Positions 33,051-44,378 are shown, counted from the stretch's first letter. The stretch: 64,000 bases of DNA from Tiliqua scincoides (GCF_035046505.1 NC_089823.1:7810645-7874644); one strand, 5' to 3'. The notes: a model not told the origin generated them from the letters alone. Made by a program: numbers and translations.

Positions 33051-33790
33051 GATACGGGGACATGCCTGGACTGCAGGCGCCACAACATGCAGTGTAAGAG
33101 GCCCCTCCCACTCACTGTCAGAACCATCCTGGGCAGCGATGGCAACATGCAGGAGGCACTGTTTGGTTTGGTGAGCACCTGTGCGATGCCTTGGCTGACT
33201 GGAATGGCTCCGATTGCAAGTGGGAGGGGCTGCTTACACAGTGTGTTATGGCACCTGCAGTATTTGCTGTGATAGCAACTGTTACCCTGCACATGCTCGA
33301 TCTCGTCTGATCTCGGAAGCTAAGCAGGGTCAGGCCTGGTTAGTACTTGGATGGGAGACCGCCGGGGAATACCGGGTGCTGTAGGCTTATACCATAGTCT
33401 TTCCATGCCTGATCTCGTCTGATCTCGGAAGCTAAGCAGGGTCAGGCCTGGTTAGTACTTGGATGGGAGACCGCCGGGGAATACCGGGTGCTGTAGGCTT
33501 ATACCATAGTCTTTCCATGCCTGATCTCGTCTGATCTCGGAAGCTAAGCAGGGTCAGGCCTGGTTAGTACTTGGATGGGAGACCGCCGGGGAATACCGGG
33601 TGCTGTAGGCTTATACCATAGTCTTTCCATGCCTGATCTCGTCTGATCTCGGAAGCTAAGCAGGGTCAGGCCTGGTTACTACTTGGATGGGAGACCGCTG
33701 GGGAATACCGGGTGCTGTACGCTTATACCATAGTCTTTCGAGACTGAAGGTTGCCAACCATCTATTTACTGTTTTGCCCCCATCTAGCTA
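33051..33790. mobile_element. hAT MITE, palindromic subfamily, hosting the 5S tetramer
   Basis: Arms AGTGTAAGAGGCCCCTCCCA and GTGGGAGGGGCTGCTTACAC are inverted. After the 5S array the element resumes as GTTTTGCCCCCATCTAGCTA and ends ATGCTACTG, the right hAT terminus of the family (compare GCACCCCCTCTAGCTACACC at 43535). Closest relative is 10949-11175. Confidence 0.55.
33284..33761 (+). mobile_element. Tetrameric 5S rRNA-headed SINE array with LINE-A tail
   Basis: Four 5S-derived units with an exact 112-bp period (GATCTCGTC at 33299, 33411, 33523, 33635). Unit 1 begins ACCCTGCACATGCTCG, about 5S nucleotide 16; units 2-4 begin at ATGCCTGATCTCG, about nucleotide 25. Units 1-3 stop at ATACCATAGTCTTTC within the LINE-A tail; only unit 4 carries the full TTCGAGACTGAAGGTTGCCA tail. 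Units 1-3 appear identical over the shared part; unit 4 has a few substitutions. Each unit retains the 5S A, intermediate and C boxes. ACTGTT before 33284 and near 33770 may be a target duplication. Not a functional 5S cluster. Confidence 0.85.
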
Positions 33791-33986
33791 TGCTACTGGA
33801 GAGAACCAGGAGTTAAGTGAGATAGAACTTTTTTCCTTGGAGGTACTAGTTTTGTTTTTTTTTGCTTTTACCTTCAGGCAGTACATAAAGGAACGCTTAG
33901 AAATGGCACCATCTCTGCCTGCAAGCTGAAGTGGTATAGTCTACTACCCCCCCTCCAGATTCTACCACCTCATTCTGCTCTATGAC

Positions 33987-34892
33987 CAGGAGTGTCAAAC
34001 CTGTTTCATACAGAGGACCGAGGTTAACATTCATGGTGCCTGCTGAGAGCCGGAAGTAACATCATTAAGCAGAAAGTGACATCATTAAACAGATGATGGC
34101 ACTTTATTCTCACACAGAAATTCATTAGTTGCAAATGACAGAAGAGAAATGTGCAACCTTGTTCATATTTTCAAGATATGAGAGAGTACAATTATCATAC
34201 TTAGAGAACCCAGTTATACATACATAAGACCTTTATTGGCATAGATCAGGGTGCCCAAACCCCGGCCCTGGGGCCGCTTGCGACCCCCGAGGCCTCTCAA
34301 TGCAGCCCTCAGGGAGCCCACAGTCTCCAATGAGCCTCAGGCCCTCTAGAGATTTGTTGGAGCCCACACTGCTCCAATGCAACTGCTCTCAGTGTAAGGG
34401 CAACTGTTTGACCTCTCGCATGAGCTGTGGGATGAGGGCTTCCTCCACTGCTTGCTGTTTCACATCTGTGATGCAGCAGTGTCAGTGAAGGAAGTGCTGG
34501 CCTTGCTTTGTGCAAGGCCTTTTATATGGCTTGAACTACTGCAAGACATTCATTCATTCTTATAAGTTCCATCTCTAATAAATTCATTTATGTAAATTTA
34601 TTCAAATTTTAAATGTAAATTAGTTCTTTCCCCCCCCGGCCCCCCACACAGAGTCAGAGAGATGATGTGGCCCTCCTGCCAAAAAATTTGGACATCCCTG
34701 GCATAGATAAAGGAAATACACTACAGCAGACATCCAGAACAAACAAAAACAATAAAATAAAACAATCATAGTCATCCAATACCCCCCTCCCCCCATTCAC
34801 CATAATATAGCAGAAGACCCCATTATAATGGGGCTGAATAAATTGCTTCTAAGGCTGCATTCAGCCCAAGGGCCTTATGTTTGACACCCCTG
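33987..34892. mobile_element. hAT element remnant, non-coding
   Basis: Ends CAGGAGTGTCAAACCTG and GTTTGACACCCCTG are hAT-type inverted repeats. The interior (GCCTGCTGAGAGCCGGAAGT, ATCATTAAGCAGAAAGTGAC) matches fragments at 44028-44228 and 57130-57332. A second hAT is nested at 34247-34700. The flanking 8-mers no longer agree. Confidence 0.7.
34247..34700. mobile_element. hAT MITE nested in a hAT element
   Basis: 454 bp beginning CAGGGTGCCCAAACCCCGGC and ending AATTTGGACATCCCTG, with a perfect 8-bp duplication GCATAGAT at 34239-34246 and 34701-34708. The open frames across it (34300-34515) are incidental. Confidence 0.88.
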
Positions 34893-35169
34893 GTGTAGAC
34901 TATCTCTGAAACTGATCAGTGAAGGGTGCATTTCTTTTTTTTCTTTTTTTGTTCAGAACAAATGGAGTCTGGACAAAATGGGGCGCATTTGGTCTGGGTT
35001 CCAGGCATTCTGAAAGGAGTGACATGGGATAGTCGGCTTCAGATGGTGGTTCTACCTTGGCACAGGCTGGAAACCCACAACTCTCACAGGGTCCTGGCTG
35101 TCTCACCTTGTCCACCATTGGTGTGATGTGGAAGTTGCAGGACGCTTGACATTTCCTAAAGGAAATGTT

Positions 35170-35249
35170 GTGATTTTGTAAGTTGCCTTGGGTCTCTTTG
35201 GGGGGAAAGGCAGGGTAAAAATACTGTTAATAAATAAATAAATAAATAA
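35170..35249 (+). mobile_element. L2-type LINE/SINE tail
   Basis: GTAAGTTGCCTTGGGTCTCT, then GGGGAAAGGCAGGGTAAAAA and (AATA)n. It matches the complement of the L2 3' end at 21437-21540. Confidence 0.65.
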
Positions 35250-36480
35250 CTTCCTTAAGTTGCCTTAACTCTGCAAGGTTGTTCAAGGATGAGCTCCTGG
35301 GTGCTGAGAGATTCTTTCTTGACCTCTGAGTGGAAGGGAAGGTGTACTTGCCTGGTTCAACACTTTCTCTCCTCTCCTCCCCAAAGCCAATGTAGCTGGG
35401 ATGCTCCCAGAGATGGCAGGAGGCTGCCCAAGTGGGCTGGGAAGGGCTCACCAAGCCAACTGCCAGCCCAGTGCCCAGTAAAAGGGGAGTACCACCCCCA
35501 CCATGCTGTTGCTCCTACAAGTATTACTGGTTGAGAAACACTGGCCTATTTGAATAGGTGAAATTTCAAAACCCACCTGCATGTGGGGGGATAGAGCTCA
35601 ACAGATCTCCCTGGCAAGGTGCCAACTCTGAAAAACCCTGCCTCTTTTACATGCCCATTGGATCTCTAATATTGATGGGAGAGAGTGCAGGTACTTATGT
35701 TCTTATGAATGTTTCCCCATGTCAAAACATCTGCACAGAAAAGTACCTGATAGCCAAGCTTTCTGTGGACTTGGAGCATTCTATGTTGGAGAGCATTCAA
35801 TAATGGGATCCCTAACTGGGTTCTGCATCTAAGCCAGGATGGTTTTCCCCAAGTGATAGATCTGAATGTGTAATTCAGGTCTTAATGACCTTGGGGTTGT
35901 GGCTGAAGTCATCTGGACTCCTTGCCTGTGCCAACAAGATGAGCTGATACTGGACAACGATCAGGAATCAACAGCCTCTCGAACACTCTTGGGTGTCCTG
36001 GGCCTTTATTGCAGGATAACAAGAGCAGGTGTAGGATGACATCTCGCCCAGTCCCACACCCCAACCTCTTTCTTTCATGCAAGCAAGAGGATCTGTGCTG
36101 CATCAAGCTGCTGGGACTATAATTGGAACGGATTTAACCCATCTGCTAAATCGGCAAATGGTTCCCCTTTTTGAAGAAGGAAGCTTTTAAAGAAACTACC
36201 TTAAGAGACTAAATTACCTGGGAATAATAATTACTAAAGATCTTTAAAGTGCAATCAAATCCAGCTTTGATCTGATTTAGACTAGCACGAAGCTCGATGC
36301 AGTTAGGAAGGAGCAATTAAGATACACTCTATGGGGCAAAGCTGACTGCGCTGACAAAATAGACTCTTATCTCAACTTGCGCTCCCCTTGAAAAATATGC
36401 CTTCAACATTTCTCAGGAAATATACCCCGGAATTTCTTTAGACGTTCTGTCCAAAGTTTTTCTCTCATGTCTTCTACTAA
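35250..36480. other. No gene recognised
   Basis: Unique-looking sequence. Open frames 35289-35534 and 35558-35803 have no recognisable domain. Confidence 0.4.
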
Positions 36481-36570
36481 GGCCGCAATCTATCCACGCT
36501 TCCCTGGGAGTAAGCACCACTGAGTATAATGGAACTTACTTGTGAGTAGACATGGATAGGCTTGGGCTCC
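36481..36570. mobile_element. Short Harbinger-like MITE
   Basis: 90 bp from GGCCGCAATCTATCCACGC, after TAA 36478-36480, through CTGGGAGTAAGCACC and ACTTGTGAGTAGACATGG to GGCTTGGGCTCC. Same length and arms as elements 1 and 3 of the 12.2-12.6 kb chain. Confidence 0.65.
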
Positions 36571-38886
36571 AAGTCAGATTATGGGTCCAAATTGCCCAAT
36601 ATCTTTGATACAGTCTGTGACCATGTACACACAGGCAATTAGGAATAGATTCTCTTCATTCCGTTCCTTATATTGCTCTGTATATTCACGATGCCTTCCT
36701 CCACCTGATCTCCATATTTAAAAAGGAGAGTTTATAAAAATAATTCTTGAATTAAAGCAGGTACAGTTAGCCACAGTTTTCACTTCCTTCAGTTCAGTTG
36801 CAACTTTTCGCTCTCTGAATTACCAGTATTCGTGTGTACATTTATCAAACACTACAGAAAAGCAATCTTGACATGCATGATTGCATCAAAGATTCTTTTT
36901 GTGTGGTGTTTTATCACAGTTTTGTTTACTGGTGAGGTATTTTATGATTGCATACACGTGCTCTTGCAAAGCGCTATACAAAAGAATACGGATGCAATCT
37001 GTGACACATGGTCCAAGAAGGTCACACCTTTCCTGGGGGCCACATGTACTGCCTTGTCCCTCTTCTCTGCTCCATTGTTCGCCCCAAGGGCTTCCTCCTG
37101 GGCCTCAGAGTTGCTGTGGGGAGGGGGTTATCATGCATGAGGCAGCAGAACACCTCATGGGGGGGGGGTGATGTTCTTTTCCTCTTCCAAGGTCTAAAAA
37201 ATCCCCCAATCTGCTTCCTACCCTTTCCCTTGAAACGACATCCACTCCATCACAAACCCATTTTTATACTAGGCCTGGGCGTCATGAACCCCCATAAGCT
37301 GCCCCACTCTATTGCCCTCACACTGGTCCAACCCAAGCAGGTTGGTCCACCTCATGCCCGCTGGCCATCAATGCTCCTCTCTGCCATCTGGTCCAGGGAA
37401 TCTCTTGCACCACTTCTGTGGGTGGTGCCAAATCAGGAGGGCCCTGTTCAGGTGCTCTTAGCAGAAGTAGCATGATTCTGGCCATACCCAGAATGGTCAG
37501 GAGGCCACTGCCCATCCCTCACTAACGAGCACCCCAGCCTTCCTCCCCAGCTGCCCCCTGAACTAGCCAGGAGGGGGGAACCACCAGGGCCTTGCCTTGG
37601 GACACATCGGAACCCGCGCAAGGTTCAGCCATGCCACCAAAGATGTCTCTGCTGGAGGCTGTGCCTCCAGGTAAATCCAATCCAGGACACAATATCGTTT
37701 CAGTGTTTGATCAACGCACGCTGGTGCAGAAAGAGTATTGGTAAAAGGCCACATTTAAAAATCTGGCTGAAATTCTGCTTACAAGCACATTGAAAATGCC
37801 TTTTAAAAGTTTTTTTATTCCCCCCAGTGTAATACATTGGCATACACAATCCATGCAGAAGGGAAAAAGACATGAATGAGCTGAAGGATTTCAACCTTTT
37901 GACAAGCTGTGCATGCACAGTACTCTATACAAAATTCATAAATTTAAAAAAAACATGGATTTATAGAGAATTATTTATGGATCGTCTCCAACAAAGAAAC
38001 AAGACCAGGTAATTTCAGAAGCCCAAGATGCTTGGGGAAACCATTGGTAGTGCTGTTACATAGTCAATATTATATTTCCTTTACTTCAAAGTGTAAAGGA
38101 GACACACAATCGTACACATGTACTTGGTGCTGAGTGCCTGCTGGGAAAGCACGGGCCAGACCAGTAATGTGACTGTTTGCCGAATTGATGATAAGAGGCC
38201 CCAGAACCACAGGCCAGGAAGGGCATCCTTTTGATTGAGGGGGGTAGTCACAGCTCCCTCCTTCATTGATCTGGCTGAGCCCTGAGAGCTCCAAAGGCCA
38301 ACAAAAGCTTGTTTACTCCTTGAATTCAAATGGAGTTTTTACAGTTCCAGAATTCAAAAGGAGCCTCCTGACTTCAAACCCTACCAGTACAGCAGATTTC
38401 AAACTTTGTGACCACAACCGCTGCCTGAGAGCTCCCAACTTTGGGAAAACCAAGTTTAGCAAAGCAAAAGAAGTATCCCTGACCCCAGTGGTCCTTGCCA
38501 ACCTCACAATTGGAGTCCAATAATGGAGGCTTGTTCATAAGCAAATGGACTTCTGACTGAGCTGTTGGACCCTCAACTGGGTTCTGCAATAATGGGATCA
38601 ACTGGGTGTAAAAGACAATGGCAGTACTCAACTGGGGCCCTCAACCAGCAAAAGAGGATTCCTTGATTAGTTCAACCCACCTAGGATCCCATAGGGTTCC
38701 ATGGGGCAAAAATATATAAAACCGCTGAGCACTAAAACCTCATGTTCTTACTTCTCCATTCCTTTCCTGCTACCCTGCCTTTCTGCCAGTTTGTGGAACA
38801 GTAATCCACTTTTGCTGCACCAGATCACCCCCAGTCTAGGGCATGCTTCATAGTTCCTTTTCTGTCTGCGAAACCCCACTTTTACT
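36571..38886. other. No gene recognised; one TATA-like site
   Basis: The longest repeat-poor stretch in the window. Several overlapping frames (36832-37475, 38070-38631) have no domain. AAATATATAAAACCGC at 38709-38724 looks like a TATA box followed by pyrimidine-rich DNA; whether it is a promoter or part of an unrecognised LTR is open. Confidence 0.35.
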
Positions 38887-39337
38887 CAGTGACTGTGGGA
38901 TATTGTGGCACTCTTTGGAGCCCGCAGACCACTGAGGCAAAAACTGGAATCATTGTGGACCATATGCAACCCCCCCACCCCCTGCACATTAAAAATGCAA
39001 CTAAATTTGGTAGTCTATGGAGGGAGCACACAGTGCGACACTGGAAGTGCCAGCTGCAGTTATGAGTGGTCCGTTCTCCTACCCTCTCTGACCTCTCTGA
39101 TGGTCCGTGGAAAAGCATCTCCTGAGCAAGCAATCCCTATGGACTACCAGAGAGGGCAAAGGACCACCCACAGCCACAGCCAACATTTCAGTGGTCCGTG
39201 GGGGAGCACTTGCTCGGTAAGGCACTGGAAGTGATAGAAGGTGGTCATCTTTTTTTCCTGAGACCTGCGGACTACTCCTCAGGGTCTTGTGGACCACCTG
39301 TGGTCTTATTCCACGGACCACAGGTTGAGAACCACTG
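38887..39337. mobile_element. hAT-like MITE
   Basis: Starts CAGTGACTGTGG and ends GGTTGAGAACCACTG. It is full of GGTCCGTGG and GGACCAC words and is the inverted-orientation relative of 4102-4932. No CR1 insertion in this copy. Flanking 8-mers do not match. Confidence 0.65.
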
Positions 39338-39397
39338 TGCTACAGTGAGAGATGCCAGCAAGTGGCACGTGAACTGCCCTTGGCTGCTCAGTGATTA

Positions 39398-39877
39398 CCG
39401 TATTTTTCACTCCATAAGACGCACCTATTTTTTAGAGGAGGAAAACAGGAAAAAAAATATTCTGAACCAAATAGTGTAATAAAACATTTAATAAACTATA
39501 ACAGAATAACATTTGAACCATCCCCCCCTTCTTAGGTTGAATGGGATCATAAACTGGCATGAAGATCCCTGCCTTTATTAGGCTGAATAGGATCATAAAC
39601 TGGCATGAAGATCCCTCCCTTTATTAGGGTGAATGGGATCATAAACTGGCATGAAGATCCCTCCCTTTATTAGGCTGAATGGGATCATAAACTGGCATGA
39701 AGATCCCTCCCTTTATTAGGGTGAATGGGATCATAAACTGGCACAAAGATCCCCCCTTCATTAAGGTCCCCAACCTGCACTCTTTTTTGCAGTATTCACT
39801 CCATAAGACGCACACACACACACACCCCACTTTTTTTTGGGGGGGGGGAAGTGCGTCTTATGGAGCGAAAAATACGG
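39398..39877 (-). mobile_element. pogo-like (Tc1/mariner) MITE with internal 46-bp tandem repeats
   Basis: Ends CCGTATTTTTCACTCCATAA and TTATGGAGCGAAAAATACGG are inverted repeats flanked by TA (39396-39397, 39878-39879). The interior has five units of a 46-bp repeat (GATCATAAACTGGCATGAAG, at 39545, 39591, 39637, 39683, 39729). Relative to 45617-46298 it is in opposite orientation and lacks the transposase C-terminal remnant. A (CA)n run lies near 39811-39825. Confidence 0.85.
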
Positions 39878-39879
39878 TA

Positions 39880-40598
39880 CATCATTGTCAGGCATCTGAG
39901 GACTTCGTGCAAGGCAAGGGACTCCTAGAGGATTCTGTAGGAGGAGGGGAAGAAGAGAGCAGTGGATTTGATGGCAAGGAAAGCAGCAGGTGGGGTGGTT
40001 GAGGAAAAGGAGGAGGAAGCCAAAGGGGGGCACAGCTGGTTTCCATGGGGACAGGAGGGGCTCCAGCCAGCTCAATTTGGGGTAAGGGCTTCACCAATGC
40101 GAGTGCAGTCCAACACAAATTTTTCTTCTTAAAATCATGTATACTCTATGTAAGACAGGCAGATGAAGCTCTTCAAGAAAATGGCACCCTTAACTGAAAA
40201 TGGCACTCTTGACAGTGCTGCAAAAAGAAATTAAAGGTTTCTTATGCGTCACAGAAAAAATTCTGCATGGCTTTCAAGTGTGCAGCCGTGTGGCTGATAA
40301 TACCTGGCACATCTGCAAAGGATACATCTCCTGACCTTTTTTATTGAGCACGGTGATCAAAAAGTGGCTAGCCCTGTAGTAAAAGCATTCCACCTTGCTC
40401 CTACTGCCATCACAGTGAGTCACCGATTGCCGTGTGCAGTTTATGAAAGGATTTTTTCCCCTCAAGACCAGACGGTCTGCAAAATCAGAGGGTGGAGAAC
40501 TGGGGTATGTTTTTGTCCGTTTCAGAACGGGCCACTGATATCTCACTGAGAGGCCAGTCTCCAGCCCAGACCTTTGTCATTCTGAATCATGTGCTTGG
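39880..40598. other. No gene recognised
   Basis: A GGA-rich patch at 39940-40020 and otherwise unique-looking sequence. Confidence 0.4.
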
Positions 40599-40830
40599 CA
40601 GTGATTTCCAGCTTTTTTTGTCTCATGGCACAATGACAAGGTACTAAAATTGTCAAGGCACACCATCAGTTTTTGGAAAATTGACACGGCACACAGTGCT
40701 GTTGGTGGGGGGGCTCATATCCACCAATGGTCCTATTAAAAAATGACCCTCTACCAAACTCCCGCAGCACACCTGGGGACCATTTGCAGCACATGGAGGA
40801 GATTGATGGCTGAGGAAGCTAGGTTCTGGT
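40599..40830. mobile_element. hAT (Charlie-like) fragment
   Basis: CAGTGATTTCCAGCTTTTTT, CTCATGGCACAATGACAAGG and GTCAAGGCACACCATCAG resemble the left end of Charlie-type hAT elements. The right end is not found. Confidence 0.5.
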
Positions 40831-41981
40831 TTCACTTCCAGAAGATGAGCACATGCCTACTGCCCCAGAGAGGGTCTGGTTCTCCCTTTTGCACCCACAT
40901 TACCTTATCAATTTGCCCAGTGTTTTGTCTGCCCTCACTTAAGGCTTGCATGCAAAGCGACGATATACCTAAAATATTGAACAAACTAAATAACATGGAA
41001 TAATTCAATGCAGATATGACATCTCAACCGTCATGCCACAGTTAAAAGGCTTCAAATGTTTCTTGCAGGTGGATGTAGCAAGCTGTTTTTCTCAAAATTT
41101 ACGAGTAATTCTGCAATCTTTAAGAGTCCTGTACTTAAAAATTAACCACAAATATCCTGGGCTAATTGGATAAACAATGGAATATTAGATGTAAAATGAA
41201 CTCTGTTGTGGTGGAAAATTCCTTTATATTTCCCCTTTTGCAGAAACAGACAAGCTGGGCAAAATCTGCTACTGTAACTACCTTGCACGGAAATGCTAGA
41301 TTAGACTTCACTTGGTCCTGGACTAGAATATTATTTCTAGGCAACCAAACTTATTAACCTTTCTTTCCCTCCTTCAGCAGCTGCAAAAACATAAAATGAT
41401 GGTGAAAAAATATATTCTCAGCTGTATTCATGTGTATACTTTGTTTAGTTCTGGGTGATGCAGGTTAGGTGTAGAATGGGATTGGGCCATCAAAACACCA
41501 TGAATTTAGCTTTTCTTTCATTCTGGGGGGAACTCAAAGTAGGTAGAATAAGAAAGGTACAATACAATCTTAAAGCAAAGCAAGAGAATAATAGAATGGT
41601 CCATTCCCCAAAAGGCCCTTGTGAAGAGCCAAGTTTTCATCTAGTGCCAGAAGGCAACAGAGCAATGAGAATATATCAGCATTTCTAGGGAGAATTGACT
41701 GCACCTCGATCAGTCATCCTATTCAGACCTACACACAATACCAAATCCAGGGAGCTTCCTGGTTCTGAGATTAACTGGATCATTTGCAGTCACCGAAGAC
41801 ATGTCTTGAGGCCCTGGCTTCCCTCTCCAGCTTCTCTGACAATTCAGTCAAGACCCTAGTGCCATTTTATCTCGATTGGTGGGTGGTGCTGGATCCATTT
41901 ACGTGGGCAGGAAGGCTGCAGGAAGGATGCTCTGCTGTGTTGCCCAAGTGCTTTTTACGACTAACACTGACTGCTTAATAA
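40831..41981. other. No gene recognised
   Basis: Unique-looking sequence. Frames at 41166-41357 and 41455-41688 have no domain. Confidence 0.4.
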
Positions 41982-42170
41982 CATAGAGCTCCAGCTTCCT
42001 ATATCTCACAGTGGTCCACCAAATGCCCCAGGGAGCACATAAGACAAGAGACCTGCATCCTGGTGCCCTACCTTGCACCTGCTATTCTGAGATCGCCTAT
42101 TTCTAAAATCAAGAGGTTGCACATACACATAATGGCTTGTAAGCTGTGATGGACTTTTCCTCCAGACTGC
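41982..42170 (-). mobile_element. CR1 LINE 3' fragment, decayed
   Basis: Matches the CR1 3' untranslated region (CCAGCTTCCTATATCTCACA, CACCAAATGCCCCAGGGAGC, GGAC-TTTTCCTCCAGA) but has lost the GGATCAGGCC portion and the tail. Confidence 0.75.
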
Positions 42171-42258
42171 TTTATGGCATTTGGCACCAGCAGAAGAGGT
42201 GCTCCAAAGATGGGTGGCCCATTCCTTTCTATATATAACTTTCTATATATTACCTGTT

Positions 42259-42632
42259 GGATCCAGAGCAGCGACGCCGCTCTCCCCTCATTTCATTCTT
42301 GCCTTTGAATGGCCAGCTGCCAACAGACACACTCTCAAGCTAATGCCAGGAGGTAGACTTTCAATCCCGGCTGCCAGAACTAGAGCCAATGGGTACAAAC
42401 CGCTAGATAAGAGATTCCGATTGGATAATAGGAAAAAAATTCCTGACAGTAAGGGCAGTTCGGCTGTGGAACAGATTGCCAAGGGAGATGGTGGATTCTT
42501 CCTCACTGGAGATCTTCAAGCAGAGGCTTGACAAGTACCTGTTGGAGATGCTCTTGGAGGGTTTCCTGCTACAGGTAGGGGCTTGGACTAGGTGACATAT
42601 TAGGTCCCTCCCAACTCTATGATTCTATGATT
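42259..42632 (+). mobile_element. CR1 LINE 3' end, ATTCTATGATTCT-tailed subfamily
   Basis: Ends CAACTCTATGATTCTATGAT, the 8-bp CR1 terminal repeat known from birds, preceded by GGGGCTTGGACTAGGTGACA and, upstream, by GAACAGATTGCCAAGGGAGA. It is a different CR1 subfamily from the TTCTTATG-tailed copies. Its first 119 bp (42259-42377) recur almost identically at 45250-45368. Confidence 0.8.
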
Positions 42633-43339
42633 TCCAGATTATTATTTGTTTCATGTATGTGAAGTTAGGCAAATAAAACAGGGAGCCAGTTCTGAGTGTT
42701 GGAATGAGTGGCTACAGCACTGTAGGTTCCATTCAATGTATGCATTACTTCTAGAATTGGAGGTACAAAGTGAATACTTCCAAAGTCAGCTTCTGTGTAT
42801 ACAGGCTGAGAATCAGGAGCATGACTCCCTCCTGAAAGTTGACGAGATTTGGAAAATTCTGCAGAACCTGGAGCAGTGAAGAATCTGGAAATCTTTTAAA
42901 AGAGACTTTCAAATGCATAATTATGACAGTCACTCTCCTAAAATTCAAAGCTATTGTGATTTTTTTTAAAACATTTCCAGTTATTGTATGTGGTTAATTA
43001 CTACTCCCCTACATTTCCATCTCTAAAGGCATTCAAATAGTTTTAATTCAGGGTTGCCAACTATAAATGGTTTTTTAAAAAATTTAATTGACTTAGAGCC
43101 CAGATTCTTTAAGAATGAGACTGCATTCATTATGGTTGGGTGCTTTGGACCATGGGATGCATTACGAGTGTAACTGTCATGGACCAGGAATCAGCATTTG
43201 ATAGTATCTGATAATGTAGAAGTCAGTCATGTTTTCCAGGTTTCTAGAATATCAACAAATTAGAATTAAAAAAAAAAAGCAAGCTGAGAATCTGTCAATT
43301 TCAAACAGAGGGCAGATTCATAAAAATCCAATGAGATTA
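42633..43339. other. No gene recognised
   Basis: AT-rich unique-looking sequence. The frame 42646-42879 is the longest, without a recognisable domain. Confidence 0.4.
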
Positions 43340-43347
43340 GACCTGAA

Positions 43348-43556
43348 CAGTGGCATAGCTAGAGGGGGGGTGCAAAGCACTAAGTTTTGCAGGGAGCCTC
43401 ACCGAAGCATGCAAGCAGCCCCCCTTAGGGCATATTCTTCCATTTTGCTCCCACTCCAGGGATAACTCTGAAGGGGAGGGGAAGGAGCTGCTTGCATGCT
43501 GCGGTGAGGCTCCCCGCGAAACTTAATGCTTTGCACCCCCTCTAGCTACACCACCG
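43348..43556. mobile_element. hAT MITE, intact, 209 bp
   Basis: Ends CAGTGGCATAGCTAGAGGGG and CCCCCTCTAGCTACACCACCG, with a perfect 8-bp duplication GACCTGAA (43340-43347, 43557-43564). Long arms GCAGGGAGCCTCACCGAAGC and GCGGTGAGGCTCCCCGCGAA make it a near-palindrome. Reference copy for fragments at 5738, 16241, 17955 and 56960. Confidence 0.9.
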
Positions 43557-43564
43557 GACCTGAA

Positions 43565-44027
43565 GGACTGGGGGCCCACCATGCAGGTGCTCTTTTTTCT
43601 CAGCATCTACACTCTGTGAAGGGCAGGAAGAGGGGACATCAACAGTTGCACAGCTGAACGAGTTGCCTTATTATGCTGCGTTCTGGAGCCACCTGTAGAA
43701 GAAGGTTTCTGGAGGCCCCTACTTCATCAGAGGCCACCCTTTGCAGAAAGGGTGACTGGGGAAAGTGAGGAAAAAGCAAAGCACTCGGCAAGGCACATCA
43801 TTCCATTGTTGCTTCACATCAAGGTGGGAACTGGATGGCTTGAGGAGTTGACTGAGAGGGCCCACCAGGGACTTGTGCTAACTTCTGACACTGCACATGT
43901 AGCAATGCACCACTCCTTCCTTCTCCCATAGCTTCAATGAGCAGCTACTCTCTGGTACCTTGTTCTCATTTACAAGGAGGGATGGAAAACCTCCACCCCT
44001 GAACAACCTTGATCTGGCAATCTAGAC
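43565..44027. other. No gene recognised
   Basis: Unique-looking sequence without open frames of note. Confidence 0.4.
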
Positions 44028-44228
44028 CAGGAGTGTCCAATCTGTTTCAGATAGTTGATCAAGAAGCATTCATGGCACCTGTTGAGGACTGGAAGCTTCG
44101 CCATTAAGCAGGAAATGATGTCATAAGTGATGAAATAAATGATGAAATAAGCTCTTTGAACTCACATAGAAACTCAATAGCAGCAAATATCAGAAGAGAA
44201 AATGCACAGAGCCCAATTATCATGCAGG
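44028..44228. mobile_element. hAT fragment (family of 33987-34892)
   Basis: Starts CAGGAGTGTCCAATCTG and continues GCACCTGTTGAGGACTGGAA and CCATTAAGCAGGAAATGATG. It runs into the hairpin element at 44229. Confidence 0.6.
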
Positions 44229-44378
44229 GAGAGCCCAATTATCACATAGGCCACCCTTTCAGCAGTGTTGCCAAGGTGTCACTTCACAGCTCAGCAGCTG
44301 TGAGGGGTGGTCTGTGTAGTGACACCTTAGCTGAAAGGGTGCTGCTGAAAGGGCAGCCCACGTGATAATTGGGCTCTC
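44229..44378. mobile_element. 150-bp palindromic repeat, unclassified
   Basis: GAGAGCCCAATTATCACATA pairs with the end TGATAATTGGGCTCTC. The arms CACCCTTTCAGCAG, AAGGTGTCACT and AGTGACACCTT continue the pairing. A second copy of the left end lies just upstream (AGAGCCCAATTATCATGCAG at 44209), so the target may be a related sequence. Superfamily unknown. Confidence 0.55.

Noticed and set aside
33284-33761. Functional tandem 5S rRNA gene cluster
   Set aside because: The units lack the first 16-25 nt of 5S, have no T-run terminators or spacers, and end in a LINE-A tail.
38709-38724. TATA box of a host promoter
   Set aside because: A single TATATAAAA word without a downstream coding exon or CpG island is too weak; kept only as a note in the gap entry.
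36571-38886. Host exon in the repeat-poor block
   Set aside because: No frame shows a recognisable domain or convincing paired splice sites; a conservation track would be needed to reopen this.
39545-39775. CRISPR-like array of 46-bp repeats
   Set aside because: The units are directly contiguous with no spacers, lie inside a TA-flanked MITE, and the genome is vertebrate.
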